From Cololabis saira (Eukaryota; Chordata; Actinopteri; Beloniformes; Belonidae): DNA of 64,000 nucleotides. The notes under the pieces were generated by a model that made no database searches, had not been told where the DNA came from, and worked only from the letters and a program-made list of their open reading frames with translations. Positions 24,990 to 37,522 of this stretch are shown piece by piece (position 1 is the stretch's first letter; each line of letters starts with the position of its first letter). Position numbers and translations under genes: made by a program. Location: positions 6,555,847-6,619,846 of the forward strand of contig NC_084597.1 of assembly GCF_033807715.1 (NCBI RefSeq), given 5' to 3'.

Positions 24990-25790
24990 TTAGGCCCGTC
25001 GCTCCCAGTGGAGCATAGGCCACCAACGACTTTTCTCCATTTAACAGCATTTTGGGCTGTCCTTTCTGCCTCCCCCCAGCTGATTCCATGGCTCTTGAGT
25101 TCTGCCTCAGTGTCCCGTCTCCAGCTGTTTTTGGGCCGTCCTCTCTTTCTCTTCCCCTGGGGGTTCCAAGTCAGGGCCTGGCGTGTGATAGTAGCCGCTG
25201 GTTTCCTCAGGGTGTGACCGATCCATCCCCACTTTCGCCTCAGTATTTGCTTTTCTACTGGCTCCTGTTTTCCTCTCTGCCACAGTTCCTCGTTTTTCAT
25301 TTTTTCTGGCCACGTGATTTTGAAGATGCGCCTCAGACAGCAGTTGATGAAGGTTTGTATCTTTTGCAACGTCCTTTTTGTCCTTCTCCACATCTCTGAA
25401 CCGTAGAGAAGAATGCTTTTCACATTGGAATTGAAGATACGCACTTTAGTTGTTGTGGTTATTTCTTTGGATGACCATATGTTTTTCAGCATGATGAACG
25501 CTGCTCTGGCTTTGCCTACTCTCCCAGTGACGTCGCTGTCTGTGCCACCCTGCCTATCTATGATGCTGCCGAGGTAGGTGAAGGAGTCGACCTCCTGTAG
25601 CCTATGGGTTTGCCCTCTACTGTGACTGGGTTGTTGGTTGAGGTGTTTATCCTCATCAGGTTGGTCTTCTTATGGTTTATTTTTAACCCCGTCCCAAGGG
25701 ATGTGGTTGATAATTTGGTGGTCTTGTCCTGCATCTGGTTGTGGTTGTGCGACAGGAGAGCCAGGTCATCAGCAAAGTTCTGTGTTACGA
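24990..25790 (-). mobile_element. Non-LTR retrotransposon (RTE-like) RT C-terminal part
   Basis: Minus strand: near 25770 the RT catalytic box reads FADDLALLSHNHNQMQDKTT. Downstream, about 25492-24986 is open and reads KVRIFNSNVKSILLYGSEMW, ILRRKWGWIGHTLRKP and NPQGKRKRGRPKNSWRRDTE, the conserved thumb and C-terminal motif of this LINE group. A frame break lies between the two (near 25600), and the 5' end is missing. Confidence 0.8.
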
Positions 25791-25795
25791 GTAAA

Positions 25796-26591
25796 ACGAA
25801 GGGGCGGGGCTAATTCATGCCAATGAAGGTCAAATACTCAAAACCGATTCCCATGACACCACCCACAAGTCTTTATGTCAAACCATTCAAAAGTTATGGC
25901 AGAGAAAAGTTTTCTAGGGGGCGCTGTTGAGCCATTTTGCCACACCCATTAATGCAAACCATGAAATATCAAATGTATCACCAGGCCTGGCTTGCATGCA
26001 AAATTTGGTGACTTTTGGAGAACTATCAAATATGGACCAATCAGATGAAGTGAGGGCACGCTTTTTGGCATCTAGCGTCGCCACGGTAACGCTTTTGAAA
26101 GATAAAAGTAATGCGCGTCGTCGCAGGATAGAGACGCACATTTTGATGTATAACACACCTGGGTGCACGTTACGGTTCGGGCTGTATTAACTGCCGAAGG
26201 AATGGCATAAATTGCACCAAAATTACACAATTAATGGAAAATGGCCGAATTCCTGTTGGGTTTCGGCCATGGCGCCAAGAGACTTTTCTTTAAGTTGCGA
26301 CATGATACAGGTGTGTAGCGATTTTCGCATGTATAGTAGTATAGTATAGTACGTCAAACCGTATTGTGGGGCTTGAGGCACAAAGTTTTCCAGGGGGCGC
26401 TGTTGAGACATTAGGCCACGCCCATTAATGCAAACCATTAAATATCAGATATTTCGCCAGGCCTGGCTTGCGTGCAAAATTTGGTGACTTTTGGGCACGT
26501 TTAGGGGGGCAAAAAGGCCCTCCTTTTGTCAGAAGAAAGAAAAATAAAAATTCCTACAGATACAATAGGGCACTGTAAGTGCTCGGGCCCT
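25796..26591 (-). mobile_element. 'AGGGCCCGAGCAC' repeat, inverted copy
   Basis: Ends in GTGCTCGGGCCCT at 26591. It shares CGTTACGGTTCGGGC, GGGGGCGCTGTTGAG and GTCGCCACGGTAACGC with the copy at 17739-19029. It abuts the LINE fragment at 25790 directly. Confidence 0.75.
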
Positions 26592-26780
26592 AATAAAAAA
26601 CAGAGAGAGAACAAACAAAAGACTTCAGAAAACATGACGGCAAAACGTTGTTTGTGAAATTGTGTGTTTCACATAATTTTCTGTTGAGTGTTTTTGATTT
26701 AGATTTTTTTTTAAGAAAGACATTTTGAGTTTTTTCTTAAATTTTTTTGTTATGACCAGTACTTCTGTGTTTATCATGAA

Positions 26781-27155
26781 TTATTTCGACCTATGAGGAG
26801 AGTTCATGTTTTTGAGGCCCCTAAAAAGTTGCCCCAAAGAAAAACAACTCTTCCGGTGATTGGTAACAAATGTGGCCTTATATTTGTGGGGCTTCATGAT
26901 ACTTTTAAAGTTTTTTTTATAAAGGTTATTCTGGCTGGTGATGGAGATGAAGGCAGCTATTATGATGTTGGTCAGGGATGACCGTACAGGTTTGATTAGG
27001 GTTTTTATGTTCATATTGCTCACAATTTCAGGAAACTTTCCCATTTTCCTGTCAAAGGGAGCCCAGTATTGGCTGAGGTGACTGTTGATCCGTGACTGTT
27101 GATCTGTCCCTCAGTTGTGATGAGCTCACTCTGTCGGTGTGTCTGAGGAGGTAAA
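26781..27155 (-). pseudogene. Degraded open frame, unrecognised
   Basis: Minus strand from about 27130 reads QYWAPFDRKMGKFPEIVSN and KPVRSSLTNIIIAAFISITS, with a 14-bp tandem duplication (GATCCGTGACTGTT type, near 27085) that breaks the frame. The part 27028-27155 recurs at 22925-23055, so it is probably a repeat-derived coding remnant. Confidence 0.3.
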
Positions 27156-27234
27156 CAGTGCTAAACAGTTGCAGTACATAGCAGTATTTTATTCGACCAG
27201 CATCAGAAAAATTAGTCGGTAATATTGGTTAGAG

Positions 27235-27758
27235 CAGGGGTCGGCAACCCGCGGCTCTAGAGCCGCATGCGGCTCTTTAGCGCCGCCCTAGTGGCTCCTG
27301 GAGCTTTTTCAAAAATGTTTGACCTTTTTTTCCTTTTTTTCTTCTTCTTTTTCCTCTTTTCTTCCTTTTTCCTTTCCTTTTTAATCGCAACATTTCAACT
27401 TTTTTTCAAAATTTTGACTTTTTTTTCAAAATTTTGACTTTTTTCTCGACATTTCGACATTTTTCTCGAGATTGTACTTCAACATTAATCTCGACATTTC
27501 GACTTTTTTCTTGACTTTTTTCTTGATATTTCAACTTTTTTCTCGACATTTCGACTATTTTCTCGACATTTCAACTTTTTTTCTCGAAGTGCATAATGAA
27601 AAAATTTTTTTGCCCCAGTTATAACTAATATAGATACATGCAGCATGTGTTGTCTTCATTCTAAGGCTTATACATACAAGACTTTTCATTTTTTGCGGCT
27701 CCAGACGTTTGTATTTTGTGTTTTTGGTCTAATATGGCTCTTTCAACATTTTGGGTTG
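27235..27758 (-). mobile_element. hAT-like element 'CAGGGGTCGGCAACC', copy 2
   Basis: Begins CAGGGGTCGGCAACCCGCGG and ends ACATTTTGGGTT. It is flanked by GGTTAGAG at 27227-27234 and 27759-27766. The last bases of the right inverted repeat are lost. The interior has tandem CTCGACATTTCGACTTTTTT phrases. Confidence 0.75.
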
Positions 27759-28558
27759 GGTTAGAGACTAAGATAAGTAATATCAGTAGGGAGTTTATTG
27801 ATTTAATATATAGTACCAGTTTTTATACTTTACTGGTATAATAATGTAGCCATGAGAAAAAATACAAGTCAATGTATAGTTAACAATTTGTGTGTGTAGG
27901 AGGCTTTTTGAATTCGTAATTATCGTTTTGTCTGTAACTTCGAGCAAGTTACAGACAAATCTAATAATACGCATAAATAAATGTTTTGAGTCAATTTTCT
28001 CCATAGTTTTCTTCTCATGTTGCAACCACGCACTGAAATACAATACGCATTCATTTGAGGTACAATTATCAGAATCAATTAATTCTTTGTTATACTTACT
28101 TTAGCAGTTTGGCTTTTCTGTTTTTTAACTGTAGACTATGAATAGGTAAGCATTTTAACTGAGAACTTTGTAAAAGTTTGTAGTTGATACTTGAGGCAGA
28201 AGTATTCACATTAAACTCGATCAGGTCCTTTCAACTTCAATCTAAATTCAAAGCACAGTGATTTAAAAGTAAGACTCAACTCATGTATTGCATTTTCAGC
28301 TTTTTTTTTCTTCCAAATGAGATACCTTGTTTGGAAAGGACTCCGACTGCAACAGAAGCTGCTGATTCAGTAAACACCATACCCCTGGATGAAACGATCA
28401 ATGAGGTGAGGCAAAGCAAATTTTACATCAATTTAACATGAGGAGAAAAAAAAGATAAACGGCAACATTTTAAAAGTAATAAAAGCCACGGTTTATCCCA
28501 TGCCTTTAAGCCCTATTCAGTCTTATCAGTCCGCCACTTGACATACTGTAGAAAGTAG

Positions 28559-28993
28559 TAGGGGTGGGTTAAAAATATCGATATATCGATATTTTATCGA
28601 TATGCATGTGTAGGAATGATTATCGATACATAAATCCAAGTATCGATTTAAATTTTTTTTTTTTTTTTTTTTTTTTAAATCCCGATTTTTTCCCCCCATT
28701 TTATCACCCAGTGCTCCTACCTAAGTCAGTCCTGGGCATTGCTCCATCTACCAACCCCGGGAGGCCCTGCACTGAGCTCAAGTCTCCTCCTTACTTGAGG
28801 AGTGAGCAGGCTGCTTCTTTTCACCAGGCAGGGTGGGGTTTCTCTGGCCGGACGTGGCGCGTGGAAGGATCATGTTATTCCCTTATTGTAACCAGAATAT
28901 CAATATCGAATTGTATCGTATCGGAAATCGTATCGTCTTGGGACCTAGTGTATCGGTATCGTATCGGGAGGTCAGTGATGATACCCAGCTCTA
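28559..28993 (+). mobile_element. hAT-like MITE 'TAGGGGTGGG'
   Basis: The ends TAGGGGTGGGTTAAAAATA and GATACCCAGCTCTA are flanked by GAAAGTAG at 28551-28558 and 28994-29001 (exact). Subterminal sequence is ATCGATATATCGAT-rich. 435 bp, non-coding. Confidence 0.88.
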
Positions 28994-29299
28994 GAAAGTA
29001 GTGGTGTTGTCTTTTATGGTTGACAAGATGTAACATTTCTCCAAGGTTAAGATAGTTTGTTTCCACTTCATCACTTATCTGCAAAAATAAAATGACATGC
29101 ATCAAAATGTGAGCCGATCTCACGTGGTGATACAATTTATTTCACCATCAAGAACTCCACTAAACAAACAAACATTTATTCTGGTGCTATTTTTTGCTAA
29201 AATTTGTCTTGAACAAATTCAAGTTAAATTGAAAAAGACAGCAAAGCACTGATATAAATATATGACTTGTGATACTGTATAAGACGTATAAAACCGACT

Positions 29300-30660
29300 C
29301 AGAATTTGGGCTCAGACCTGAACTTCAACAGCCATCTAAAGTTTATCACTAAATCTGCTTATTACCACCTGAAAAACATTGCTAGAATTAAGGGGATTCT
29401 GTTTAAACAAGACATGGAAAAACTTATTCATGCATTCATTTTCAATAGGTTGGATTATTGCAATGGCATCTTTACAGGCCTTAAAGGGAAAAGTCGTTTT
29501 TTTACAATCTGGACCTTATTTCTGGCATTTTTTATGGTCGTATACTCACCCAGGCAAGTTTGGTGTCATTTGGAGTCCTTCGGAAGATATTAGGGGTTTT
29601 GTGCGAGCTGCTTCTCCATATAACGGTAGTGAACGGGGCACAGCGGGACACAGACGATGCAGCGTCTAAATAACACATGACACACTCGTTCATTTATTTT
29701 ATGAATCACTAGATCTGCTTCCAGGACCTGTTGTCTACATTCGGGGCTGTGTGTGTAACAAATAAATCAGTTTGTAAGAGATGACGTCATGCAGGTCAGA
29801 GGTCTTGTTTACAAACTGATTTATTTGTTACACACACAGCCCCGAATGTAGACAACAGGTCCTGGAAGCAGATCTAGTGATTCATAAAAGAAATGAACGA
29901 GTGTGTCATGTGTTATTTAGACGCTGCATCGTCTGTGTCCCGCTGTGCCCCGTTCACTACCGTTATATGGAGAAGCGGCTCGCAGAAAAACCCCCTAATA
30001 TCTTCCGAAGGACTCCAAATGACACCAAACTTGCCTGGGTGAGTATACGACCATAAAAAATGCCAGAAATAAGGTCCAGGTTGTAAAAAACCGAACTTTC
30101 CCTTTAACAAGAAATCTATCAGGCAGCTGCAGCTGATCCAGAACGATCCGCCAGAGTCCTTACAAACACCAGGAAACTGGACCATATTACACCGGTCATG
30201 AAATCACTACACTGGCTTCTAGTGAGTCAAAGGATAGAGTTTAAAATCTTCCTGCTGGTCTACAAAGCACTGAATGGTCTTGGACCAAAATACATGGTTG
30301 ATCTGTTAGTTCCTATGAAGCTCCCAGACCCCTGAGGTTCATCTGGATCTGGTTTGTTGTGGTTCCAGAACCAGAACCAAGCAAGGTGAGGCAGCGTTCA
30401 GTTATTCTGCTCCTCACCGGTGGAACAAACTTCCTGTAGACCTGAGGTCTGCTCCAACTGTAGATCCTTTAAATCAGGCCTAAACACATTACTGTTAAAT
30501 TAAATACTTACCTGCTGGACTTCCCTTACTTTTTAACAACTTGTGCTTTTTATTATTTAACCTGTTTTCTTATCATTTGATTTGTTATTTACTGTTTAAT
30601 TGTGTCTTGCTGTTTTTAATGTTGATGTAAAGCACTTTGTGTTGAATTGTGCTATACAAA
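29300..30660 (+). mobile_element. L2-type LINE 3' part, interrupted by a foldback element
   Basis: 29306-29480 encodes KSAYYHLKNIARIKGILFK and EKLIHAFIFNRLDYCNGIF, the RT C-terminal region of L2-like LINEs. After the insertion at 29485-30103 the same frame resumes as NKKSIRQLQLIQN, then decays (stops, frameshifts). The 3' end GATGTAAAGCACTTTG ... TATACAAATAAA is present near 30660. Confidence 0.85.
29485..30103. mobile_element. 619-bp near-perfect foldback element in a TTAA site, copy 1
   Basis: The ends AGGGAAAAGTCG and CGAACTTTCCCT are flanked by TTAA at 29481-29484 and 30104-30107. The arms, nearly 300 bp each, include AACGGTAGTGAACGGGGCAC and its inverse. They meet around GATGACGTCATGC at 29790. 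Non-coding. TTAA targets suggest piggyBac-type mobilisation, although a 3-bp TAA duplication cannot be excluded. Confidence 0.88.
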
Positions 30661-30899
30661 TAAAACTATAAGGCGCAGTGATGACCCTTTAATTGCGTTT
30701 TGAAATATACCTTTGAAACATTGTGATGGATGATTGTTGCTATATCTGGGTTGCAGAGGATCCTGCTCTCCATGCTCAATTTCCAATGAAACATGTTGAG
30801 TGCCTTTAATGTCAATTTTATATCCAGGAAAATCCCTGGAAAGTATTTGCCAGCTATTGCAGGGACTGTAGAATTAGTGCATGTCACCCAGGTATTATA

Positions 30900-31022
30900 A
30901 TTAGATTAGATTAGATTAGATTAAACTTTATTGTCATTGCACATGTCAAAAGTACATGGCAACGGAAGGCAGTTAGTATATAACCAGAAGTGCTTATGCA
31001 GTGAAATAAACACATACATATA

Positions 31023-31076
<54 letters not shown>
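30900..31076 (-). repeat. LINE tail (TAGAT)n plus (AT)n microsatellite
   Basis: ATTAGATTAGATTAGATT followed by AAACTTTATTGTCATTGC is a LINE 3' end on the minus strand. 31022-31076 is a pure AT repeat. Confidence 0.65.
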
Positions 31077-31078
<2 letters not shown>

Positions 31079-31089
31079 CTTTTTTTTTT

Positions 31090-31735
31090 TTTGTCAAGTT
31101 ATGCGTTTTTTCTGACCACAACTCTGCGCAAACTTGAAAAACTGCTTGGTCGATTGTAGAAGGATGCAAAAGACAACTCAAATCTTCTTAATGCAAAGTT
31201 TTTATTTTCTTGAAGATGAGTTTAGTTTGATGGTTTAAATGGGGATAATCAAATAATGGAATGGGATGGGATAAAGAAGAGTAGGTTGATAACTTTTAAG
31301 ATAAACAGAAAAGACATTAATTAGACTCAATTTAAACAACAATCAGTAAGAATGTTTCCTTTAAGATCTCTAAATAATGTCACTCAGTGTTACTCAAACA
31401 TTTAAATTAACTTCTCAAAGTTAATTTCTTAACTTAATAATTTCTCAAATTATCAATATAAACTAAACATAAAGTAACATCATGTTTGACTACTTTCAAT
31501 AATATATATACTTAAATTAGCATAAACAAATTAAGTCAACCACTAGCGGAGCAGGCGGGGGGGCCCACGCCCAAGAGGAAAAAAAAAAAAGTGTTCTGAA
31601 TAAAATAAGGAAAGTTGGACTATATAACAATTGCGTTCATAAGGATAAAGTTGTTTAAAAAATAAAAATGAAAGAAATAGTCCCTTCTACCCTTCTGCCC
31701 GGGTACGTGCGCGCGCATGTTGTCTGTTTACTTTT
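31090..31735. other. Unannotated intergenic stretch
   Basis: No recognised exon or repeat; very AT-rich in 31200-31540. Confidence 0.3.
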
Positions 31736-31736
31736 A

Positions 31737-31825
31737 AGCCTGAATTATGGTTCCGCGTTACACCAACAACGTAGGGTACGGCGTAGGGTGGGCGTCGCCG
31801 CGCACCCTACGTTGTAGGCTCTGAA
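31737..31825 (+). mobile_element. Palindromic MITE 'AGCCTGA', truncated copy
   Basis: Starts AGCCTGAATTATGGTTCCGC after TTA. It passes the GC-rich centre (GTAGGGTACGGCGTAGGG ... CGCACCCTACG) but stops at GTAGGCTCTG, losing the outer right arm. Confidence 0.65.
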
Positions 31826-32174
31826 AAATGTCACTTATCGCGGGTTCTTTTTGCAACATAACCCCATGAAAAACGAGGAATTACTGTATACTTTAAATTT
31901 TCTGCGTTTTTGAGGTCCTTTTCCTTTTTTAATTCACGTTTTTAGCGCTCCCACTTAGCTTCTCCCTGTCTGAATTTTGACCCGCCTCATGTGGACTGAC
32001 CAATGAGGAGAGGGTCTCAACTCACGTTCAAAGTCACTGTGCAGAAGAAGGAATCGGACAGTTGATCATAAAACGTGAGATAAACCAGATATTTTGCTGG
32101 TGCCCTCACTGCCCTGGGCCCTTTAAAGGTCATATGGTTAATCTGGTCTTGTCCCTGGTGGAATTAAGTAAGGC

Positions 32175-32663
32175 TGTCATGGCTACATTGTGTTGGTGTT
32201 TGGTTTGAGTTTGGAAGGCTCTGTTTTCCTTTTTCCCTCCACCCCTTTCTCTCTCCCTGGCAGCATGTGCAGCGGAGGGCGTGGTCAGGCTGGCATGCTC
32301 AACGAGGCACACCTGGTTCTCATCCCAGACAATCTATAAAGCCTGGCCAAGACACCACACCTGTGCCGGATTATTCCTTCGCAACTGGTATGGTAGTGGC
32401 TTCAGTTACTAGTGACTTTTGTGTACAGTCTTCACTCTTAATCATTCCTGGGATTTTGTGCAGATACCGGGGTGCCTCTCTGCCGTGCCTGATCACTCTG
32501 CGTGTGCTTCAGCGTCTACCCATGCTCAGCCCTGTCCTCCGCCACCTTCACCTGCCTCGTTCTCCGTTTTTGGAAACACTGTGTTTACCAATAAACACGT
32601 TAAAACTGACTTTGTCTCCGTCTCTGCATTCTGGGGTTCCAAACACCGAACCGATACGTAACA
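32175..32663 (+). mobile_element. Solo LTR
   Basis: Begins TGTCATGGCTACATTG and ends GATACGTAACA (TG...CA), flanked by a 5-bp duplication AAGGC at 32170-32174 and 32664-32668. It contains CTATAAAGCCTGGCC (TATA-like, 32333) and an AATAAA at 32591 followed by a GT-rich end, so transcription would be on the plus strand. 489 bp with no internal region, hence the product of LTR-LTR recombination. The superfamily (Gypsy-like or other) cannot be fixed. Confidence 0.82.
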
Positions 32664-32869
32664 AAGGCATTGTTAAATTGAAATGATTTTAATTGCCATT
32701 GTTATATCCATTACATAAAATCAACAGTAGCAAAGTTTTATTTACCTCTTTTACAAAAAGTTTACATTTTATTTCTTTCACACGCAGGCCTGCTGGTTTT
32801 CTGTAGAAAGGTGCTGCATACCTGCTGCACAACTGTTTTAAATACTTAAAAACCTGATTAATGACCTCC

Positions 32870-34658
32870 TTATGGCCTCAGATAAGGGATAAGTGTCCAT
32901 ACTGGTTCTACTGGACCTCAGTGCTGCTTTTGAGTTTTATGAAACACAGGATAAGATGTCAATTTCCGTTGTGCATCCACATACATGAGAGTGTGTGTGT
33001 GTGAGTGTGTGTGTTGATGGTGAGTGATTGTTGCAAGGGAAGGGGGGGCATTTGAGGTTTTAATTTAGGACGCATCATCAGTAGTGTTCCTCCATGTCAT
33101 GGGGTGTTTCGGCCACACTATACACCCTCTCTGCAGAGGTGGCCAGCTCAGGGTGATCAGCCCCAAAACTTGCGTCATCAGATAGATCAGCATTTTACTG
33201 CACAGGTTAAAGCATGTTGTTGGGATTAAAGGGACAGCTCTACGTTGGTTTAAATCATATCTGACAGATTTCAGTTTGTTCATGTAGATCAGGTTTCTTC
33301 AGAACAGTCAAGGGTCTGTTATGGTGTTCCGCAGGGTTCAGTGCTAGGGTCAATCTTGTTCAGTTTATACATGCAGCCATTGGGAAGTATAATCCAGAAT
33401 CACGGCATACACTTTCATTGTTATGCTGATGATACGCAGCTCTCTTTGTCTATGAAGCCGGATGAAACAGAACCGTTAGTTAAACTTCAGGCATGTCTTA
33501 GGGACATCAAGGACTGGATGTCCAGAAATATTTTGCTTCTAAATTCAGATAAAACAGAGGTTATTATCATTCTTGGTCCAAAGCATTTTAGGAAGGGATT
33601 AGATGGTGTTGCGATGGCTTCCAGTACAACTGTGAGAAACCTTGGTGTTGTTATCTACCAGGATTCGTCGTTTAAACCATATATTAATCAGGTTTGTAAA
33701 ATAGCATTTTTCCATCTCCGTTATATCGCAAAGATTAGGAAAATCTTCTCGCAGAGTGATGCAGAAAAACTAGTTCATGCGTTTGTATCTTCTAGACTAG
33801 ATTACTGTAATGTGTTGTTAGCAGGATGTCCAAGTAATCTGCTGAATAGGCTCCAGCTGATCCAAAATGCAGCAGCACGAGTACTGACAGGAATCAGCAA
33901 GAGAGACCACGTCTCTCCAGTGTTAGCGTCGCTCCATTGGCTACCCGTAAAATTCAGAATCCAATTTAAAATTTTATCACTTACATATAAAGCCCAAAAC
34001 GGCTTAGATCCACAATATTTGCAAGACCTGATAGTGCCTTATGTTCCTGGCAGAGCTCTCCGCTCTCGGGGTGCAGATTTACCCGTAGTTCCTAGAGTAT
34101 CCAAATGTAGATTTGGAGGGCGGGCGTTCTGCTATCAGGCACCATTACTATGGAACCAACTTCCAATCTGGGTTAAGGAGGCTGACAGTTTCATTTATTA
34201 TCTCATAGCCATTATTTTTGTCCATTGTTCTTGTAGTTTGTTGTGCTGGTCTACCCCCCCCTTTTCTGTTTTGTGTATGTTTGCAGACCAGAGGTTCAGA
34301 AGCTGCATGCTGACTTGCAGTCCCCCCCTCTGGTCATCCCACTGCTGCTTCCACCTGTGTGGATGTCTGCTGTGTGCTTGTTGACATTCTGGCCTGCCCC
34401 CCCCTGACCACCCCAGTGTGGCCTCCGGCAGGAGGGTCCCCCCTTATGATCCATGTCCTGGTCCAGGTTTCTTCCCTCCTAAAGGGGAGTTTTTCTTGCC
34501 ACTGTTTGGCTTAAGGCTTTTCTACCACTAGGGGAGTTTTTACCTGCCATTGTTTATGTAATAATTGTTCGGGGGTCATGTTCTGGGTCTCTGGAAAGAT
34601 CCTAGAGACAACTTTTGTTGTAATAGACGCTATATAAATAAAATTGAATTGAATTGAA
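32870..34658 (+). mobile_element. L2-type LINE with open RT C-terminal frame
   Basis: 32920-32940 carries the RT phrase VLLDLSAAF. An internal deletion or rearrangement and frame breaks follow up to 33340. From 33341 a 347-codon frame is open. It includes the catalytic YADDTQLSL, then LNSDKTEVIIILGPKH, SSRLDYCNVLLAGCP and IQNAAARVLTGISKRDHVSP. The 3' UTR ends TATATAAATAAAATTGAATT, with a short TTGAA tandem. The 5' half is missing, so it cannot move by itself. Confidence 0.9.
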
Positions 34659-37014
34659 AACTCAGAATAGTTTTTCATTTTAAGATTATTCACCTGTGCT
34701 AATGATTTTGCTTGCATCTGTTGACATCTCCTCATTTTCATGTTTGCACTATAATAATAATCACATAAACCTTTACACGGGGATGTGTGGACAGATTCCT
34801 AAGTGAAGCAGAGGGAACACAAACAACCAGAGACAAAAGAAAAGCAAATGGGCAGTACAGTGTACAGTGAAGAAAGGACTTTTATTAGAAAGCAGATTTT
34901 TCTGTATTGCATTTAAAGAAATCAGGTATTCTTAACTACACAACTCAAAACTGGTGATGGCAGATACCACAATGGGAATGAAAGGTAGATTCTTATGCAA
35001 CATCAAAAGTGGCAACTAGCATTTAAGATGAATACATTATTGATGCTTGAGTCAGCAGTCGCATGAACATTTGAAAATCTTTTTTGAAACATAAAGCAAT
35101 ATCAACAATGAAACTGCCAAAAGCCCTGCTGACAGTGAAGAACAATACCATATTCAAAGTGTACGGTAGCATGATAACATCCTTTATTTATCTAGTTTAC
35201 CATTAGTATTGTTTTCCATCATGAGGTCACCCAGGGCCAGGTTCGGCACATGCTTACCAGAGCATGACAGACATGGTCCGTGTCAACATGGGACAGCTCT
35301 GTTCATGAAGCACCAGGGTACGGTTCAGGCCGTGTTGCAAAGACATACACTTAGTACAACCGAGAAGGCTGGAGTTAACATCACTATTGTCCCTCCAGTC
35401 TGGAAAGAAAGCTAGCACAGACCGAAGCAAGCCGGGGAAAGACAAAGCAAAAAAGCAACAGCACACATGTCATGTCACATCTCCCAGAGTGCACTTTGGG
35501 TCTCATCCCTTTTCTGATTGTCAGCGCTCTGAACACATGGCTTCAAGATTTTGCATTTCCTCCTCATTTGCCTAAGCCTTGGTCACTCATGTCGTTTTTC
35601 TCATTCCTTTCGGTTTCTAAGTAGTTCTAAAGTGCTGGCATTATATTCAAGGACATGTACATACACATACAAACTTTTAGTGCATTTTTTTTTTCTGAGT
35701 CTGCTGAAGATTCAAATGCACACTCAGCTGGGTAGTTAGTCTATGTACTCTGCTCTTTAACACAACTTTGCTGTTGTTATTAGAAGAAATACAATTTTAT
35801 GCAAAACATTCAATGAAAGGCCAGGATGTATATAAAAAAATAGCCCTGCTAACGGCAAGACTCCTCTGTCTTTGCTTGTTAAGAGTAACAACAGTTAATT
35901 AGCATAAAATACATGGTGCATATAAAGATTAGAGGTTTCATAGGGTTAGCGTGAGCATCTGCATGGCATGCATGTCATGATATGAGTATCATTTTGCATA
36001 TAAATGTACTGCTTTGTAGATAAACCTTTCACTGGGACAAAAACTGTTGTTTTTTTTTTTTTTACAGTAATAGAGGATGAACCAAGCAAAAATTAAAAAG
36101 ACTTTATAAAACCAGAAAGAATTTATTTGCAACACATTGTTGAAAATATTTGTTTAGAACCAGTAGCCCCACACTATTTCTTATTTTCAGTGATCATCTG
36201 AGCAAATGAGTTTATGGTAAACAAGACTCTGGCTGCAATGAAGGAAACATGTAAATTACAACACAACATTTTTATCTTTCAGCCACTTAAAACAGAGTGT
36301 ATTCTCCCAAATGTTTTCCTTGACATTCTCTGAAAATGTTTGTTTATAGTGCAACATCATTAAGTTTACCCCAAAACAATGAACCAGAACCACAGACAAC
36401 CTGAAAAAAAAGTACTTTTTGTTAGCTGGGAGTCGGACACAATGTTTTGCATTTTTGCATAAATTGCCAACAAGCCATGTTATTCTGATTTAAAGCTACT
36501 CTATGTAATGAAACCACTTCTGACCACACGGTGGCACAAAGATCTGCTGTGGTGACAAAATTCACCACTGACAGTACTGTGCTCATGAGATGGGAGTAAT
36601 TCAGCATGTTTTGTAACACCACTTCATCCCACCGATGGATAACTAAGGCCCCGTTCACACGGAGCAAAAACGGAGGCGTTTTCATGCGTTTCGGCCGTTC
36701 GTTTACACGAAAACGGATCTCAAAGCCCCCAAAAACGATCATTTCTGAAAACTCCGGCCAAAGTGGAGATTTTCAAAAACTCAGTTTTCACGTTTGCATC
36801 TAAACAGAGGAAAACAGAGATTTAGGCTTCAGAACGTCACATTATGCAACAGAAACGTCACCAGCGTCATGAGTGTGACCAGTGTTTACAATTAGTTTGG
36901 CCACCGTCAATATTTTCTTGTATTTTACCTGTTTTATATTCTAAAGTCACACTTAAAAGTAACTCCACTTCTCTGTCACTCCAAACAAAAGACTCTCGTT
37001 CATCTTGGAAGTAA

Positions 37015-37522
37015 AGCCTGAATTATGGTCCCGCGTTAAAGGGAAAGTTCGTTTTTTTACAACCTGGACCTTATTTCTGGCATTTTTTATGGTCGTATAC
37101 TCACCCAGGCAAGTTTGGTGTCATTTGGAGTCCTTCGGAAGATATTAGAGGTTTTTTTGCGAGCCGCTTCTCCATATAACGGTAGTGGATGGGGGCACAG
37201 CGGGACACAGACGATGCAGCGTCTAAATAACACATGATTGTCCGCTGTGCCCCATCCGCTACCATTATATGGAGAAGCGGCTCGCAAAAAACTCCTAATA
37301 TCTTCCGAAGGACTCCAAATGACACCAAACTTGCCTGGGTGAGTATACGAACATAAAAAATGCCAGAAATAAGGTCCAGGTTGTAAAAAAACGAACTTTC
37401 CCTTTAAATCGACGCAGAGCCTACGGCGTAGGGTACGCGGCGAAGCGCCGTACGGTGTGCATCGCCGCGTACCCTACGCCGTAGGCTCTGCGTTGGTGTA
37501 ACGCGGAACCATAAATCAGCCT
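37015..37522. mobile_element. Palindromic MITE 'AGCCTGA', split by a second MITE
   Basis: AGCCTGAATTATGGTCCCGC on the left and GGAACCATAAATCAGCCT on the right, flanked by TAA at 37012-37014 and 37523-37525. It is interrupted at its TTAA by the element at 37040-37403. Confidence 0.85.
37040..37403. mobile_element. Foldback element in a TTAA site, copy 2
   Basis: AGGGAAAGTTCG and CGAACTTTCCCT flanked by TTAA at 37036-37039 and 37404-37407. It is a shorter relative of 29485-30103: outer arms are near-identical, with the inner 250 bp deleted. Confidence 0.88.
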
